This document shows, piece by piece, positions 11,003 through 22,370 of a DNA stretch of 64,000 nucleotides. The notes under the pieces are model-generated. The model ran no database searches. It had not been told where the DNA came from and saw only the letters and a program-made list of their open reading frames with translations. The DNA comes from Seiridium cupressi (taxonomy: Eukaryota > Ascomycota > Sordariomycetes > Amphisphaeriales > Sporocadaceae): contig JARVKI010000070.1 of assembly GCA_036674765.1 (NCBI GenBank), forward strand, positions 184,704 to 248,703. The letters run 5' to 3'. Both the position numbers and the translations under genes were made by a program. The stretch's first letter is position 1. Every line of letters starts with the position of its first letter.

Positions 11003-11447
11003 TACAAAGGCTGATATGAAGTCAATTTGCTTGACACGTTGGGCTTAGGCGTGATATTGTTGATGGAGAGTAAGATATTGGTACATATCTCGTGCAGTAG
11101 AGGGACGGTGTCCTCCCACGGCTAGTTCTTGCCCCGTTCGCTGTCCTGAATTTCAGATATTTGGCACCCCATATATATGAGGTCTACCACATCCACTTCA
11201 ATGGTAATCTGCATCGCTCGTTCACAATGTAGACACTTCGTGAGCAAGGAGTCAACTATCGACTTGGTGTCCGAGAATAGTGCTAAGCCAAACCCCTGTC
11301 GTATAGTTGTGCACGCGTGAGCTAGCCAAATTTCAATACCACCGCGATATCTATCAAGTTTAGAGACTACCCGACATGGTACTCAATAACCCCGCCCGAG
11401 CTCGCATCGCTGCAGGCTAGTGTGCCAGCTAACCTACATAAGTAGCG
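11003..11447. other. Convergent intergenic region
   Basis: Lies between the dehydrogenase and the acetyltransferase, which face each other. No gene seen. Confidence 0.4.
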
Positions 11448-12179
11448 CTACTCTCTCCTGGCCATGCGTAATATGAAGTAGGCTCCAAACTCGCCTTCTT
11501 CTCCAAATTTTGAATCATATTAGATGTGGTATTCAAGCATCTCAAGGCCGAGTCTCTTATAAACCCCGATGGCAGATTTGTAAGCCATTACAATGAGATC
11601 CACTTCGAGTCTTTCGGATACGGCAATGCCACTTTCTACCAAGAGAGTGGCGACACCTTGACCTTTATGATCTGGATGTACTGCAAGATATTCTAGCTCT
11701 AAGTTGAAAGTTAGTAGACATCAATCATTGGGCGCTTCCTTGAACTCACCTATGTACTCGTTGCCGCGCATCAAGCGTTCCATGATGTCTGACAAAGGCT
11801 GACCCAAGTTGGTTTTGTCCCCTCGGCGGATCCAATTTGCACTACAGAATTGTTTCATGAACTCCTTTCCTTCCTCGGCGCTAGACTCGGGGGTTTGGGC
11901 CTCAAGCCATTCTCCCGTAAGTCGATTTGGCATAATATATCGAGCGTATCCCAGGACCGCTCCAGTCTGCGTATCAACGGCCTTCTGATGCCTCAGTGTG
12001 TCAAGATTAGTGAGCAAGTTGGTTGGAACGCGTTTGGTACAGTTAGCGATGATGTCATCAAGCTCGCGGCCTCTGACGTTAATCCTCCAGGTTGAGTCTG
12101 TCCAATAAGCCGACATGTTGTTGCGGGCGAGAGCGGCAGCATCATCAACGGTACATCTATCGACCTCGGCGGCAAGCAT
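11448..12179 (-). pseudogene. GNAT-family N-acetyltransferase with in-frame TAA near the 3' end
   Basis: Exon 1 is 12179-11751 and exon 2 starts at 11698, separated by a 52-bp intron with gtgagt donor and CTAAC branch. The N-terminus (MLAAEVDRCTVDDAAALARNN) is typical of fungal GNAT proteins. Exon 2 carries the acetyl-CoA loop (LEYLAVHPDHKGQGVATLL: the Q/R-x-x-G-x-G/A region) and the C-terminal strand (YKRLGLEMLEYHI). Then TAA at 11522-11520 is followed in the same frame by 23 good codons (YDSKFGEEGEF, then GAYFILRMARRE) and a natural-looking TAG at 11450-11448. A single CAA-to-TAA change explains it. With the stop, the protein loses its last beta strand; function may be reduced or lost. Substrate unknown. 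Start at 12179 is chosen because upstream sequence (to 12347) has no family features. Confidence 0.75.
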
Positions 12180-14800
12180 ACTAGGCAATCTGACACGACA
12201 GGTACAAGACAATAATGAAGGCTCAGATTCGGTTGAACCTCTTGGCACTACAGTATTGTAATTGTTGGTGACAGCTAGTAACATCAAAGTAGTGCTGACA
12301 TCGACGGGGCTTTTAGGTAGCCGTTTAGGAATTTGACTGGCCACCAATAGCAGCGGATATCCGCCAAACAGGATACGTATGGTGCTTATCTATGCGAAGA
12401 AAAGTATTTGTCTTCATTGTGACAGATTTTCGTGCTTTAGAACCGTTTGTAGTATACGGTCGGATACGTATCACAACAGGGTACTCCTGGAGTTCGGGGT
12501 CAGCCGTTGAATTGATATAACCTGACCACGACATGGCGCCGCTGCTACACAAAGGATGCGAGTTGATGGACAGATTGGCCTTCATATCACCAAATTATGC
12601 ATTGCGGCTAACTTTAAATATTCTTTAACCCAGTTGAAACCGAAGAGGCAGGTGTATAACTGATGATTGGATAATCATAATCTCCCATGCACAAACAACA
12701 CTGTAAATAAAGGGCAAAGGGCAAGCCATGGGGTATAGTATTGACCTTGTCATAAGGAAACAATTTCGAAAATAACATGGGAGCAGAAAATCACGGTCAG
12801 TAACGTTTTCACGGCAGCCGCTCGATTTTTCAAGATGGCGACCGTCCTGATAAATCTAGAGACATGGACTTTTTCATTGCCGAATACTACTATATCCGTT
12901 GTGCAGGCATTATAAGACCAGCCATGAACTCAGCTTTCTTGTGTTATACTGTGCCCCAGATCTAAAAACAGGAATAGTGGAGATAGCCGCTCGTTTTGAC
13001 TTTAGGATGCGTACGAAACAGAACTTGGAATGATTGACACGCCATGATGATTTTCGGAGATACCTACAGCTTCTTCTTCTTCTCAAGGGTTGCATAGATC
13101 AAATAAATAGTTCCTGGCAGCAACAGAAACGGGGTTCGTGGTGTGTGGTATCGATATTCTAATCTATGTTGCTGTGTTGACTCACCTCCCACGACTCAGC
13201 CCGACAGCGGACCCTAGGTCAGTGATCATTCAAAATGAATCATTCGGTTCGACAAGTAAGATTGACTTCTGGCAAGTTTGGGTATCTGGGGGAAATGGAC
13301 AGACACCGCCTATTCCAGCAGTCGGTTCAGAATGTGGCTATTTTACGGCCGCTGTCCGAGAAGGGCGCAAACTCAGTCATGCGAGAAACCCATAAACTAA
13401 CAACAGTATATATCCGAACATTTGCGATTAGGAACCTGCAGAAAGAGTATTTTATTTTCTGACAGTCGTATTGCTATCTTCAACAAGCTTCACAGTTTTT
13501 GAGTAGGAGGACATCGTGAACGTCTTTGAATTCATCTCGTCTTACTTCTGACTTACTTCCCCTGATTCTAATCTGAGATAAGAAATACGCGAACTCCGTA
13601 TTCTGAGGTCTTTCCATAGATCTGTACCAGTTCTGCATGACCCATCGAAGCGCGACGTTGAAAAATAGGCTGTTCCACGGTGATAAAATACTTATGAGAT
13701 GGCCTAATAGATGGTAGTGGCAGCCTTTCTTTTCTTCCCCTTTTTTGCTTTCTTCTTTTTAAGGAGGCCTATCAGATCCACCACTCCCTTTCTAAAGAAT
13801 AAAGCAAACTGGAAGATTTCTCAGATCATATACTCTGCAAGCTGGCAAAGAACCCCAGAACAAGACCACCTTAAAGGATTCGGATTTATTGAGCGAGGAG
13901 ATATAGATATCTACAAACTCTGCAAGGACGAACACCTTTTGTGCCCGAGTCCTCGGCGTTGCCATCTGAAGCTGCATGATAGACTGTCACTGTATAACTA
14001 ACTTTAGTGTTCGAGAGATATAAATGTAGCTCAGTATATAATGTGAGGTCAGCTCTAAGAGCACGTTAAAAATCTGTTAACTGCGCATTTAATTCACGCA
14101 CAGGGGGGGTTTCGAATGCAACACTGTATATACGCGGATATAGTTATATTACTGGTATTAATTATTAAGATATGGATGAGAAACGGGACGTCTGATTCTC
14201 CCGAGTCATGCTACCATATCATGTGACGTGAACGTGACGTATGTGGTGTGGCATAGTTGACAGAGCTGAGGGATGATTGCAAGAAGTTCTCGTGATGTCA
14301 AGCCTGTGACTAGCCGCATGAGTGTGCCGCCGGAATAGAAGTCATAGATGTCCAACGATGATACACTGGCGGAAATCTTATGATCTACCGAGGCCGGGGA
14401 ATCTTTCCGCAAATAAAGTCCCTTTATGCCAAGCAACGGCTTGGAGGGGCACAAGGCAACTGAAGTGGGGTGTGGTCATAAGCTTAGCTCCAGTTACAGC
14501 TGGTCGTGCAAAGCCACTGACCCTAAAATAGCTGCGCCTCAATTTGCTGATTGGGTCTGATGCAAGTCAGGAAGTTTGAGGTCAGCATTGAATTTCCTAG
14601 CATTACCTCAACATGGGGTGAGCATGAAATCGGCCCCAGATTTATGCATGGCTAAGCATGAGGAAGAAGCATGGACGCCTGGCTGGGAGTGGGCTGGGCT
14701 GAGCTGGGCCGGACTGCGCTGCAGCACTGGCTGTGCGATTGACACCTGAAGGTTGAGCAAGCGATTGACAGCTGCGAAAATTTGAATAAAAACAAGTCAG
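12180..14800. other. Long gene-poor intergenic region
   Basis: About 2.6 kb with many short frames on both strands but none with domain features, consistent splice patterns or coding texture. A pyrimidine run (~13729-13765) and a G run (14103-14109) are visible. The minus-strand frame 12325-12585 reads protein-like in part but is unrecognised. Confidence 0.4.
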
Positions 14801-15428
14801 CGCACGTTGTGCTCAACCCTCTCTCTTCCCCCTTCCCTCCCCAGCCCATTGCACGCTCCGCAACATCACGCCTTGTCAGCCCATTGGCCCCGTGTCAATC
14901 GATCCCTCTGGGTGACTTCGTGTTCCCTTCTATTCTTCTCGAAAAGACGTTTTATTTGGTCCTTCAACCGCTCTCGGTCCTGCTGTTTCTCTACCAACCT
15001 GCCCGCCCACCTGGTATCACGCCCAACACCACACCGACTACCAGAAGATAGAGAAGCCTACCGCCGCCACGGCAACAGAACTTTAACCCGACGACTGTGC
15101 GATTGCTTTTTAGCTAAATACGATCGACCAGTGTCTCATATCTCTCCTACCGCCCCGCCTTTCAACCTTTTTTGACCATCCCGTCGCACGAGCTCCGGCA
15201 CGACAAAGCCCGAACAAAGAACGCCCACAGCGGTGCGATCCTCATCCACCCTGCCGCCGTCCTCCTGAGCACGGAGCAAGGTCCGCTACTATCTTGCCCA
15301 GCCAGACCAAGCCTCGTTTGCGTCCCGAAGATCGCTGAAACCAGTAAAACGCCCTACGAAAGAAACTCCATTCCGACCACACCTTCCCACAATCTGCACA
15401 GCCCGACCACCTGTGACTTTGACTAGTC
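14801..15428 (+). promoter_or_regulatory. Pyrimidine-rich promoter and long 5' leader of eIF2A
   Basis: Immediately upstream of the eIF2A start the plus strand is rich in C and T tracts (for example 14819-14845 and 15147-15175). This is typical of constitutive promoters and transcription start regions of filamentous ascomycete housekeeping genes. No TATA box is evident near it. Transcription start is not determinable from sequence alone. Confidence 0.4.
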
Positions 15429-17652
15429 ATGGCGATTCCTCTGCAGTTTGCGTACCGAACCCAGAAGGCCATCGGTGTCACCGACGCCGCGCCTGTCTAC
15501 GAGCCTCTTGCTGGGTTCGACAAGCCGGAAGGGAACTTGCGGTGCGCCGTATACTCGCCCTGCGGCCGCTACCTGGCCTGGGGTACCAATGAACGCGTCG
15601 GTGTTGTCGATGCCTCCACAGGATACGCACTCACCTCGGTCCCCGTCGTCAATCTTTTTGAGGTCGCCTTCTCTCCCTGGGGAACCTACTTCAGCACCTG
15701 GGAGCGACCCGCCAAGGACGAAGCTGGCGACGCCGCCAAGAACTTGAAGATCTGGCGCACGGTCGAGGACATTCCTGAAGGGTCAGAGAAGGCACCAATT
15801 GGGCAGTTTGTTCAGAAGTCTCAGTCGGGTTGGAACCTGCAATATACGTCCGACGAGAAGTTCTGCGCCCGGAGCGTGAATAATGAGGTACAGTTCTTTG
15901 AGAGTCACGATTTGAGGACTGTTTGGGACAAGCTGCGTGTTGAGGGTCTCACCGAGTTTGCCCTCGCCCCTGGCAAAAGCCACAATGTTGCCGTCTTCAT
16001 TCCTGAGCGCAAGGTGAGTTGTCCCGGAATGCCCTGACGCCAGGCCACTTCAGTGTAGTCATTAACTCTTTCTTCAGGGCCAGCCTGCGGCCGTCAAGGT
16101 GTTCAACGTCCCCCAATTTACAAGCCCCATCTCCCAGAAGACATTTTTCAAGGGCGACAAGGTGCAGCTGAAGTGGAATAGCCTGGGAACAGCACTGATT
16201 GTGCTGGCACAAACAGATGTGGACAAGTCGAACAAGAGTTACTACGGCGAGACTACACTCTACCTTTTGTACGCCAACGGTGGCTTCGATGCCCGCATCA
16301 GCCTCGACAAAGAAGGTCCGATTCACGACGTCTCCTGGTCTCCCAACGGCAAGGAGTTTGGCGTTATCTACGGATACATGCCTGCCAAGACGACCATCTT
16401 CAATCAGCGAGCTGTTGCCATGCACTCCTTCCAGATCGCACCCCGGAACACCATGATCTTTTCCCCAACCGGCCGTTTCGTCCTGGTGGCTGGCTTTGGA
16501 AACCTGGCTGGTCAGATTGACGTCTACGACCTGGAGAAGGACTACCGAAAGGTCTGTACCATCGAGAGCGGCAACCCCAGTGTCTGCCAATGGAGTCCCG
16601 ACAGTCGGTACATTATGACTGCCACAACGTCTCCTCGTCTTCGCGTCGACAATGGCGTCAAGCTCTGGCACGTCGGTGGCAGCATCATGTACAATGAGGA
16701 CATGGTGGAGCTCTACAATGTCAACTGGCGACCTGTCCTGCCTGAGAACATCCCTACCGCGGATACCTTGAATCCGGTGCCCACCCCGCACTCTTCCGCC
16801 GTGGCATTCTTGGGCACGGTCAAGACCCCCTCCAAACCTGTTGGTGCCTACCGTCCTCCAGGCGCGCGAGGCATGTCCACTCCTCTCCACTTCCGACGTG
16901 AGGATGAGGGCGGTGCCGCCCACGTCATGAGCAATGGGTCACCCAACGTTGGGCCCAACGGTTTCGGTCGAGCGCGTCGCCAGGTCCCTGGGGCCGAGCT
17001 TATGGAGTCGGGCTCTCGTAGTGTACCGGGCGCGGCCCCAGTCCCTGGAGCCGAAGGCGACGACAGCCTCTCCAAGACCGCACAGAAGAATAAGAAGAAG
17101 AGAAACAACAAGAAGAAGCAAGGTGGCGAAGGTGCCGATACCAATGCCAACCCCAACGCCGGCGGGCTCGCCCCGCCCTCTACCGAACAGGGAGCTGCGT
17201 CTGGTAATGACGGGCGCAGCCCCGAACGCCGTGGCAATCGCAACAACGGCCACCACAACCAGCACAGCCGAAGTCGTTCGCGTAACAACGTGCCTGGAGG
17301 TAACAACCCGGGCCGCAATCGTAGCAACACGGCACGGAATGGTGAAGGCTATCAGCAGCGCGAAGGATATCAGCAACGCGAAGGATACCAACAGCGTGAC
17401 GGAGGTGCTCCTTTGAACCCTCAAGTCCAGACCACCCAAATTCCGTCCATTGCCGAGTCCCCTCTTTCCCCTGGCAGCCAGAACCCGATGGCGAAGAAGC
17501 TAAGAAGCTTGCAGAAGAAGGTCAGGGCCATCGAGGATTTGGAGATGCGCCATGCGGGAGGCGAGAAGTTGGAGGATACGCAGATCAAGAAAATCGCTAC
17601 CAAGACCTCTGTCCTTAAGGAGCTCGAGGCTCTCGAGAAGCAAGGCATTTGA
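15429..17652 (+). CDS. eIF2A: Eukaryotic translation initiation factor eIF2A
   Basis: Exons 15429-16013 and 16078-17652, one 64-bp GT..AG intron, 719 aa. The first ~430 residues form the eIF2A WD40-like beta-propeller: YSPCGRYLAWG, VAFSPWGTYFSTWERP, WSPNGKEFGVIYGYMPAK, FSPTGRFVLVAGFGNL and CQWSPDSRYIMTATTSPRL are successive blade motifs. Next comes a linker with YRPPGARG, then Lys/Asn-rich clusters (KKKRNNKKKQ) and a low-complexity RN-rich stretch. The C-terminal helix (KLRSLQKKVRAIEDLEM, then KTSVLKELEALEKQG) matches the family's C-terminal interaction region. eIF2A is a cytosolic 40S-binding factor with a GTP-independent role in initiator tRNA delivery. The start has a good context (gtcATGGcg). 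Intact. Confidence 0.95.
17343..17402 (+). repeat. Triplicated EGYQQR hexapeptide within eIF2A
   Basis: Three in-frame 18-bp near-repeats encode E-G-Y-Q-Q-R/D in the disordered linker of eIF2A. Third positions differ between copies (cag/caa, cgc/cgt), so the units are not fresh duplications. Confidence 0.8.
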
Positions 17653-18660
17653 TTCTGGAACGGATCACATTGGCTTTGCTATCTCAAGACGCTTGTCTTT
17701 GAAGCGAGGACCATTGCTGCACAACCTTTTGTGGATCGGCCACGAGAAGTGGAGGAACAACAGGGCACCTGGATTGCCTACAAAAAACTAGGAGCTCGGA
17801 GTTGATGTCTGCTAGCCATATCTTGTGGTAGTTGGACAATGATCGGAGTTGTGTTGTTTCGACAAGCCATCGCTATGGATCAAGGCATCAGACGCTGCAA
17901 TAATGCATTGCCAGATAGTGAAAACAGCTATTATTCCTGTAGCTTCATTGATCAGAGCTAGACGAACCCTGGCGAAACAATGACTTGTGGATAAGATGAG
18001 AGAAGACCAAAAAGAAGAAGACGGGAGAGCCAGAATCCAGCACATTAACTTGCATTTCAAAGGGGTTCACTGTCAGCTGGGCCCCGAGGGGCTCTGTCAA
18101 ATCCCCGAACTTGCTTCTGGCGTATGGCGGCGCATACAGCGTGGATTTGTAAAGTGCATGTGCAAGCAAAATGTCGAAGATCGGTTCTGTAAATCTCTGC
18201 CCAGCCGTCTTCATTCGCCGTAATAGTGCCAAGTGGCACGCGATCGAATACTGATAAGGGCGGGATGTTTAGTGCTACATAGCAGCAATATAAGGGTCTA
18301 CGTCATATCTGCCAACATTGCAATAGCCAGCACTTCACTAGAAGCCCACTCTAGTGAATCCACCGTGATCCCTGTAAGTCTAGACTTGAGACGCTAAGCA
18401 ATACCAAGACCAGGAATTGCGACGGTCGCCAAATCAGCGCGTGTCGCACGCCAGTTCCAAATTCCCATATATACTGCCCGCCCCCCCGCATATCCTTCAC
18501 AATTGTAAACAAGCCCGGCTTCCCAACAACTCTATCACGTTCGCCACCTTGCGCCAATACTACTGCGGTTCAAACTCAATTTCCTCTCACAGTCAAACAC
18601 ATTCACCTGTGGCCTCTTCAGACAAAAACCTACAATTAAAACCAAATACAAAATCTCCCA
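17653..18660. other. Intergenic region between eIF2A and AT-hook gene
   Basis: No gene seen. The 3' half has a C run at 18480-18488 and CT/CA-rich sequence up to the AT-hook start (18500-18660), the likely promoter and leader of that gene. Confidence 0.45.
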
Positions 18661-19044
18661 ATGGCTTCAACACGCTCTTCCACGGGCAGCTCCCGTCCCC
18701 GCGTCCACCTGACTGTCGACACGGGCCCAGACCGCAAGCGCACCTCGACCGTCAAGCGCGGCCGCAAGGCTGGGACTACCACAAAGTCCACCACTACTAC
18801 CAAGCCACGCGCGACCACTGGCGCTGGCGTCAAGAAGCGCGGCAGGCCCGTCGGCTCTACCAAGACGGCGGCGGCACCGGCAACCCACCACAAGCGCAAG
18901 TCACATCTGAGTGATAAGGTCGAGGGCGTCGCGGATAAGATCGTTGGTACCGTTACGCGACAGCCTGGAAAGAAGGCTGCCGGTACCAAGAAGATCAGGG
19001 GCACTGATGGAAAGAACGCGAGGGGCCGGCCGAGGAAGGTCTAG
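18661..19044 (+). CDS. Small basic AT-hook (HMGI/Y-like) protein, 127 aa
   Basis: Intronless, very basic protein with two GRP-core AT-hooks: KKRGRPVGS near residues 58-66 and ARGRPRKV at the C-terminus. A related KRGRK motif lies near residue 36. Thr/Lys-rich linkers separate them, and a short amphipathic stretch (DKVEGVADKIVGTV) lies between the hooks. AT-hooks insert in the minor groove of AT-rich DNA, so a nuclear chromatin-associated role is likely. There is no other domain. The ATG follows a CA/CT-rich leader typical of fungal genes. Function beyond DNA binding is unknown. Confidence 0.8.
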   Translation: MASTRSSTGSSRPRVHLTVDTGPDRKRTSTVKRGRKAGTTTKSTTTTKPRATTGAGVKKRGRPVGSTKTAAAPATHHKRKSHLSDKVEGVADKIVGTVTRQPGKKAAGTKKIRGTDGKNARGRPRKV

Positions 19045-19740
19045 ATGTGCAGAATGGGATTGGGGAGGATGAGATGAGGGGCTAAACGATATTGTCCACT
19101 TCTTGACGAGGTGGTAGACAGACCAAGCTGTCTTGAGGACAAGGACTATGCGTATTATTTAGGCGTCGTGAACCTGTCCTTCTCGTGGAGGGGACTCCTG
19201 ATATATGCAGTGGAAGGAGCCCTCTGGTCGCACATGATTGCGCGGTAAAGGAAATGACTTCATGATGGATGGCTTGATACCTGTTGGCTTTTCGACTTGA
19301 TGGATACCTTGAAGATTCGCTATGGTTGGCACATTAATGGATACCTTTTGCTTTTTTTTTCTTGACGCTCGCTCGGCTCTCTTATGAGAACAATCATTTT
19401 CGTGTCTCTCGACGGGGCTTCTATGTGCGTCGGTTTGTGTCGAGATTGTGGGCGATAGTCAACAAACAAGCACTGATTGTGTGAGCAGTTCGCTTTTTCC
19501 CGGCGCTATCAATGGCGGAGTTTCTGTTTGACCGTTGCAACTTCATTCATTCTCCATCAAGTTTGCCTCAGCCTGTTTTACTCTAGCTACAGTCGCAACT
19601 TGGTCGCAGCTTTGCAAACTGTCCTTCACCTCACTTCATCCGACTTTGTTTGGACAGTCTAAGAAGCTTGCCTCACATGGTCCTCAACAACACTCAACAT
19701 CTGCAGATGCGTCATCTCAACATTTCGAATTTGCCAAAAT
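19045..19740. other. Intergenic region
   Basis: Downstream region of the AT-hook gene. Contains a T run (19354-19361) and no recognisable gene. The frame 19477-19662 is not supported. Confidence 0.4.
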
Positions 19741-20275
19741 GAAATCCTTCAACTTCCCATCGTTCTGGCTTGGGTTCATGTCCGCGATCATCTGTATCCT
19801 CATTATTGGGATACTGGACAGCTGCCAACTCCTACACAATTTGGAGTAATATGACGCAGCCAGCAGGATCTGGTCCATGAACGCCTCCATCGAGATATGC
19901 CCGGTCAGTGTGACATAGACTTTGCCAAGATGGAGGGTTTAGATAATTTTGATGCAGAATGCGAATGTATCTGAACTATGCCGATGAGCTAGGCGCCAAG
20001 ACCACTGTCCATTCTGAGTTACTCTTCAAGAAATATTCGAACCGCGACCAGGTCAGCATTATCCGGCAATACCTCTCGGACCTTACTCAGCTGATGTGCT
20101 TGAAGGACGGCAGTATTGAGAAGCAGGTTGAGTCGATCACAACTACAAACGACCATGAGCAAGAGTATCGGAGTATGAGCGACGGGGAGCTCAACAAGAT
20201 CCTGGACATGTTGCAACTCAGATTGAGCGTGTAGAGCGCAAAACGGAGGAGTTGTAATGGTGCTGGACGAAAAAA
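19741..20275 (+). pseudogene. Possible decayed gene for a small membrane/coiled-coil protein
   Basis: An ATG at 19741 opens a frame with a membrane segment (FWLGFMSAIICILIIGIL) ending at TAA after 36 codons. The same frame continues well past the TAA (YDAASRIWSMNASIEICP). After an apparent shift it reads CDIDFAKMEGLDNFDAECE, and after another it reads MYLNYADELGAKTTVHSEL and on to ~20234. A last piece (TQIERVERKTEEL) is in yet another frame. The alternating frames look like one gene with a stop and several frameshifts, or a multi-exon gene whose splice sites I cannot place. Family not recognised. Confidence 0.35.
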
Positions 20276-20280
20276 CTGCA

Positions 20281-22370
20281 CAATACATTGGGATCAGATA
20301 GGCGTTGGTGGATAATATGGAACATATGCATCGTCGCTCAGCTTGCACATGCGCTTCTATTGTGCGAGATGGAGGAGTGGAACTGCGCACCTGAACACCC
20401 ATGCTGGAGCTTGCGGTCTGGTGCACATGCGCATAGAGGTAGGCTCATGCGAAACATCATCGAACAGCAATGCAACCCGCTTCCTTGAGTCTTGGCTTCA
20501 CTTGATTGTGACTCCATCGTCTAAACACCAGGCTCTACTGCCACGCCATAAATCAAACAAGGGCTATCCGCCCCTGTTGTTCTTTCGCCATTTCTGTCGA
20601 AGCGGAAATTCTCGACCGACCGGCACTATCGATTACTCAAGCCTAGGTATTTACGTTCAGGTTGCTGACGTTGAAGCCAGAGCCGGTCTGGAATGCTTCT
20701 CACTGCTCTCAAATCTCTCATCTGTCCATGAGATTGATATGAAGATGGAATTGTTTCATTTTTCCCAGGGGAGAGTCTACTTTGCCACCGAGATATACCA
20801 CCAGCCTATGCTCCTGCTCAGCTCCGTGAGTCGTCACTACCTTTAAGGCCACTGTGCCAAATCGAAACTTAATAAGGGTTGTCTTGGAGAGCTGGAATTG
20901 CAAGACAATGCAGGTTATACTTGAACCAGGCATTCGGCCGGCATGACAGTCAAAGAGGGGGAATTGGAGCTTCGTACAGCTGATGAGCTTCATTACCAGG
21001 CTGAAGAATGCCTGGAATGATGCTCACAAAGAGTTGATCAGGCGCGGAGGGTGATGATTCATCCTTCTGACGCAGTTGGTTGGTCATCAGAAATGATCGT
21101 GCCTTGCGCAATATGCTTTTGCCACGAAGCAATAGACAAACTCGACGCGTCCTTACGTCTTGTTGCACGCAATGTTCGGTTCAAATTCATTCATGCAGCT
21201 CGCCACATTCTTTGGAACCCGGTTGAGTGTCAGAAAGTGATTGTCTCAGGTCTTTGTGACCATGTCTAGCTGAGATGCTCTCCTGATCCCGCTGTGCGAG
21301 CCCTGGTGAGTTCGAAACATGGATTTTGCTTCCTTTGCGAATGCGGAACAGTCGGGCATTGGCATGATCAGAATCTGATTGATGAGAAAGACCGTGATTT
21401 TAGTGATTCCTTGTGCAGGAACATTCCTGCATGGCACTTTTGTTATTCTGAATTTCTCCACCTTTGCGCATGGCAGCTCACAGTAGTTGCAGACACCGTT
21501 AATATGACAAGAGTCTTTGTACGTTGTCGATGATTCTTGTGCGCTTACGAGCTTACAAGAATGGCTTACCATCGCCTTCGACCTCACGCTATTACGACCT
21601 CACGCTATTACGACCTCACGCTATTACGACCTCACGCATGGTGAGAGGAAAAGTTCGGCGGCATCAGCCTCTCGTATCACTTGTGATCCAAGAGATATGG
21701 GCATTCTTGTTGACCGGGCCGAGTACCCAGCAGGGCGGAACTCGGGAGGTCAGCATCATTGATCACTCGTCCCATTGAACTTTTACGTAAAAAATAAAGT
21801 CCACCTAAGCGCAGCATACCGCAGCTCTACCGGAGACGAAACATGCGTTGTTGACCATCTCCTTCCCGAAGTCGCCCCAGTTCATGCCGTCCCACCCCCA
21901 GATTGTTTTGTCAAGGTCGGAACTGTGAGCCGGAACCCCCACGGGCCCCCTCCAGCACCCCCACAGAAGCCAACGGGTGCGGTGAGATGCAAAGGCGCAC
22001 ACGTTCACGATCAAAGATATTGAGCAGCATCATTTTGGGCTGTTCCGCGAGCAATATATACCACTACAACAACAGCCTTCCTTCTCCACGACCCCACGGA
22101 CGATCATGGCCTCGTGCGAGAAGGCCATGGGCACAAGAACCGAGCTCGGGCCCCGGGCAAAATCCACAATTTGCCGTGGTCGTTGCTTCTCGGCACGGAT
22201 CAAGATTAGGCTAAAATTGGCAAGAGCCACTTCACCGCTCACGGAAGGCAGAGGATGCTGCCCTATTAGACTACGTTCTCTATATATGACGTGGGATGCC
22301 CGCAGCATGCTATACCCGTCTTACCCTTCTTTAAGCTCAGTGTAAGCTGGTCAGTCTCACACAAGACACA
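20281..22370. other. Intergenic region with minisatellite
   Basis: About 2.1 kb without a recognisable gene apart from the 16-bp tandem repeat listed separately. Sequence just upstream of 22371 contains TATA-like strings (22054-22059, 22280-22285) and is the probable promoter of the GH94 gene. Confidence 0.4.
21579..21637 (+). repeat. 16-bp tandem repeat, 3.7 copies
   Basis: Unit cgacctcacgctatta occurs exactly at 21579, 21595 and 21611, followed by an 11-base partial copy from 21627. The copies are identical, so expansion is recent or homogenised. Confidence 0.95.

Noticed and set aside
16848..17439. Long minus-strand frames opposite the eIF2A linker
   Set aside because: Low-complexity Arg/Leu/Ser translations caused by the GC-rich disordered linker of eIF2A on the other strand.
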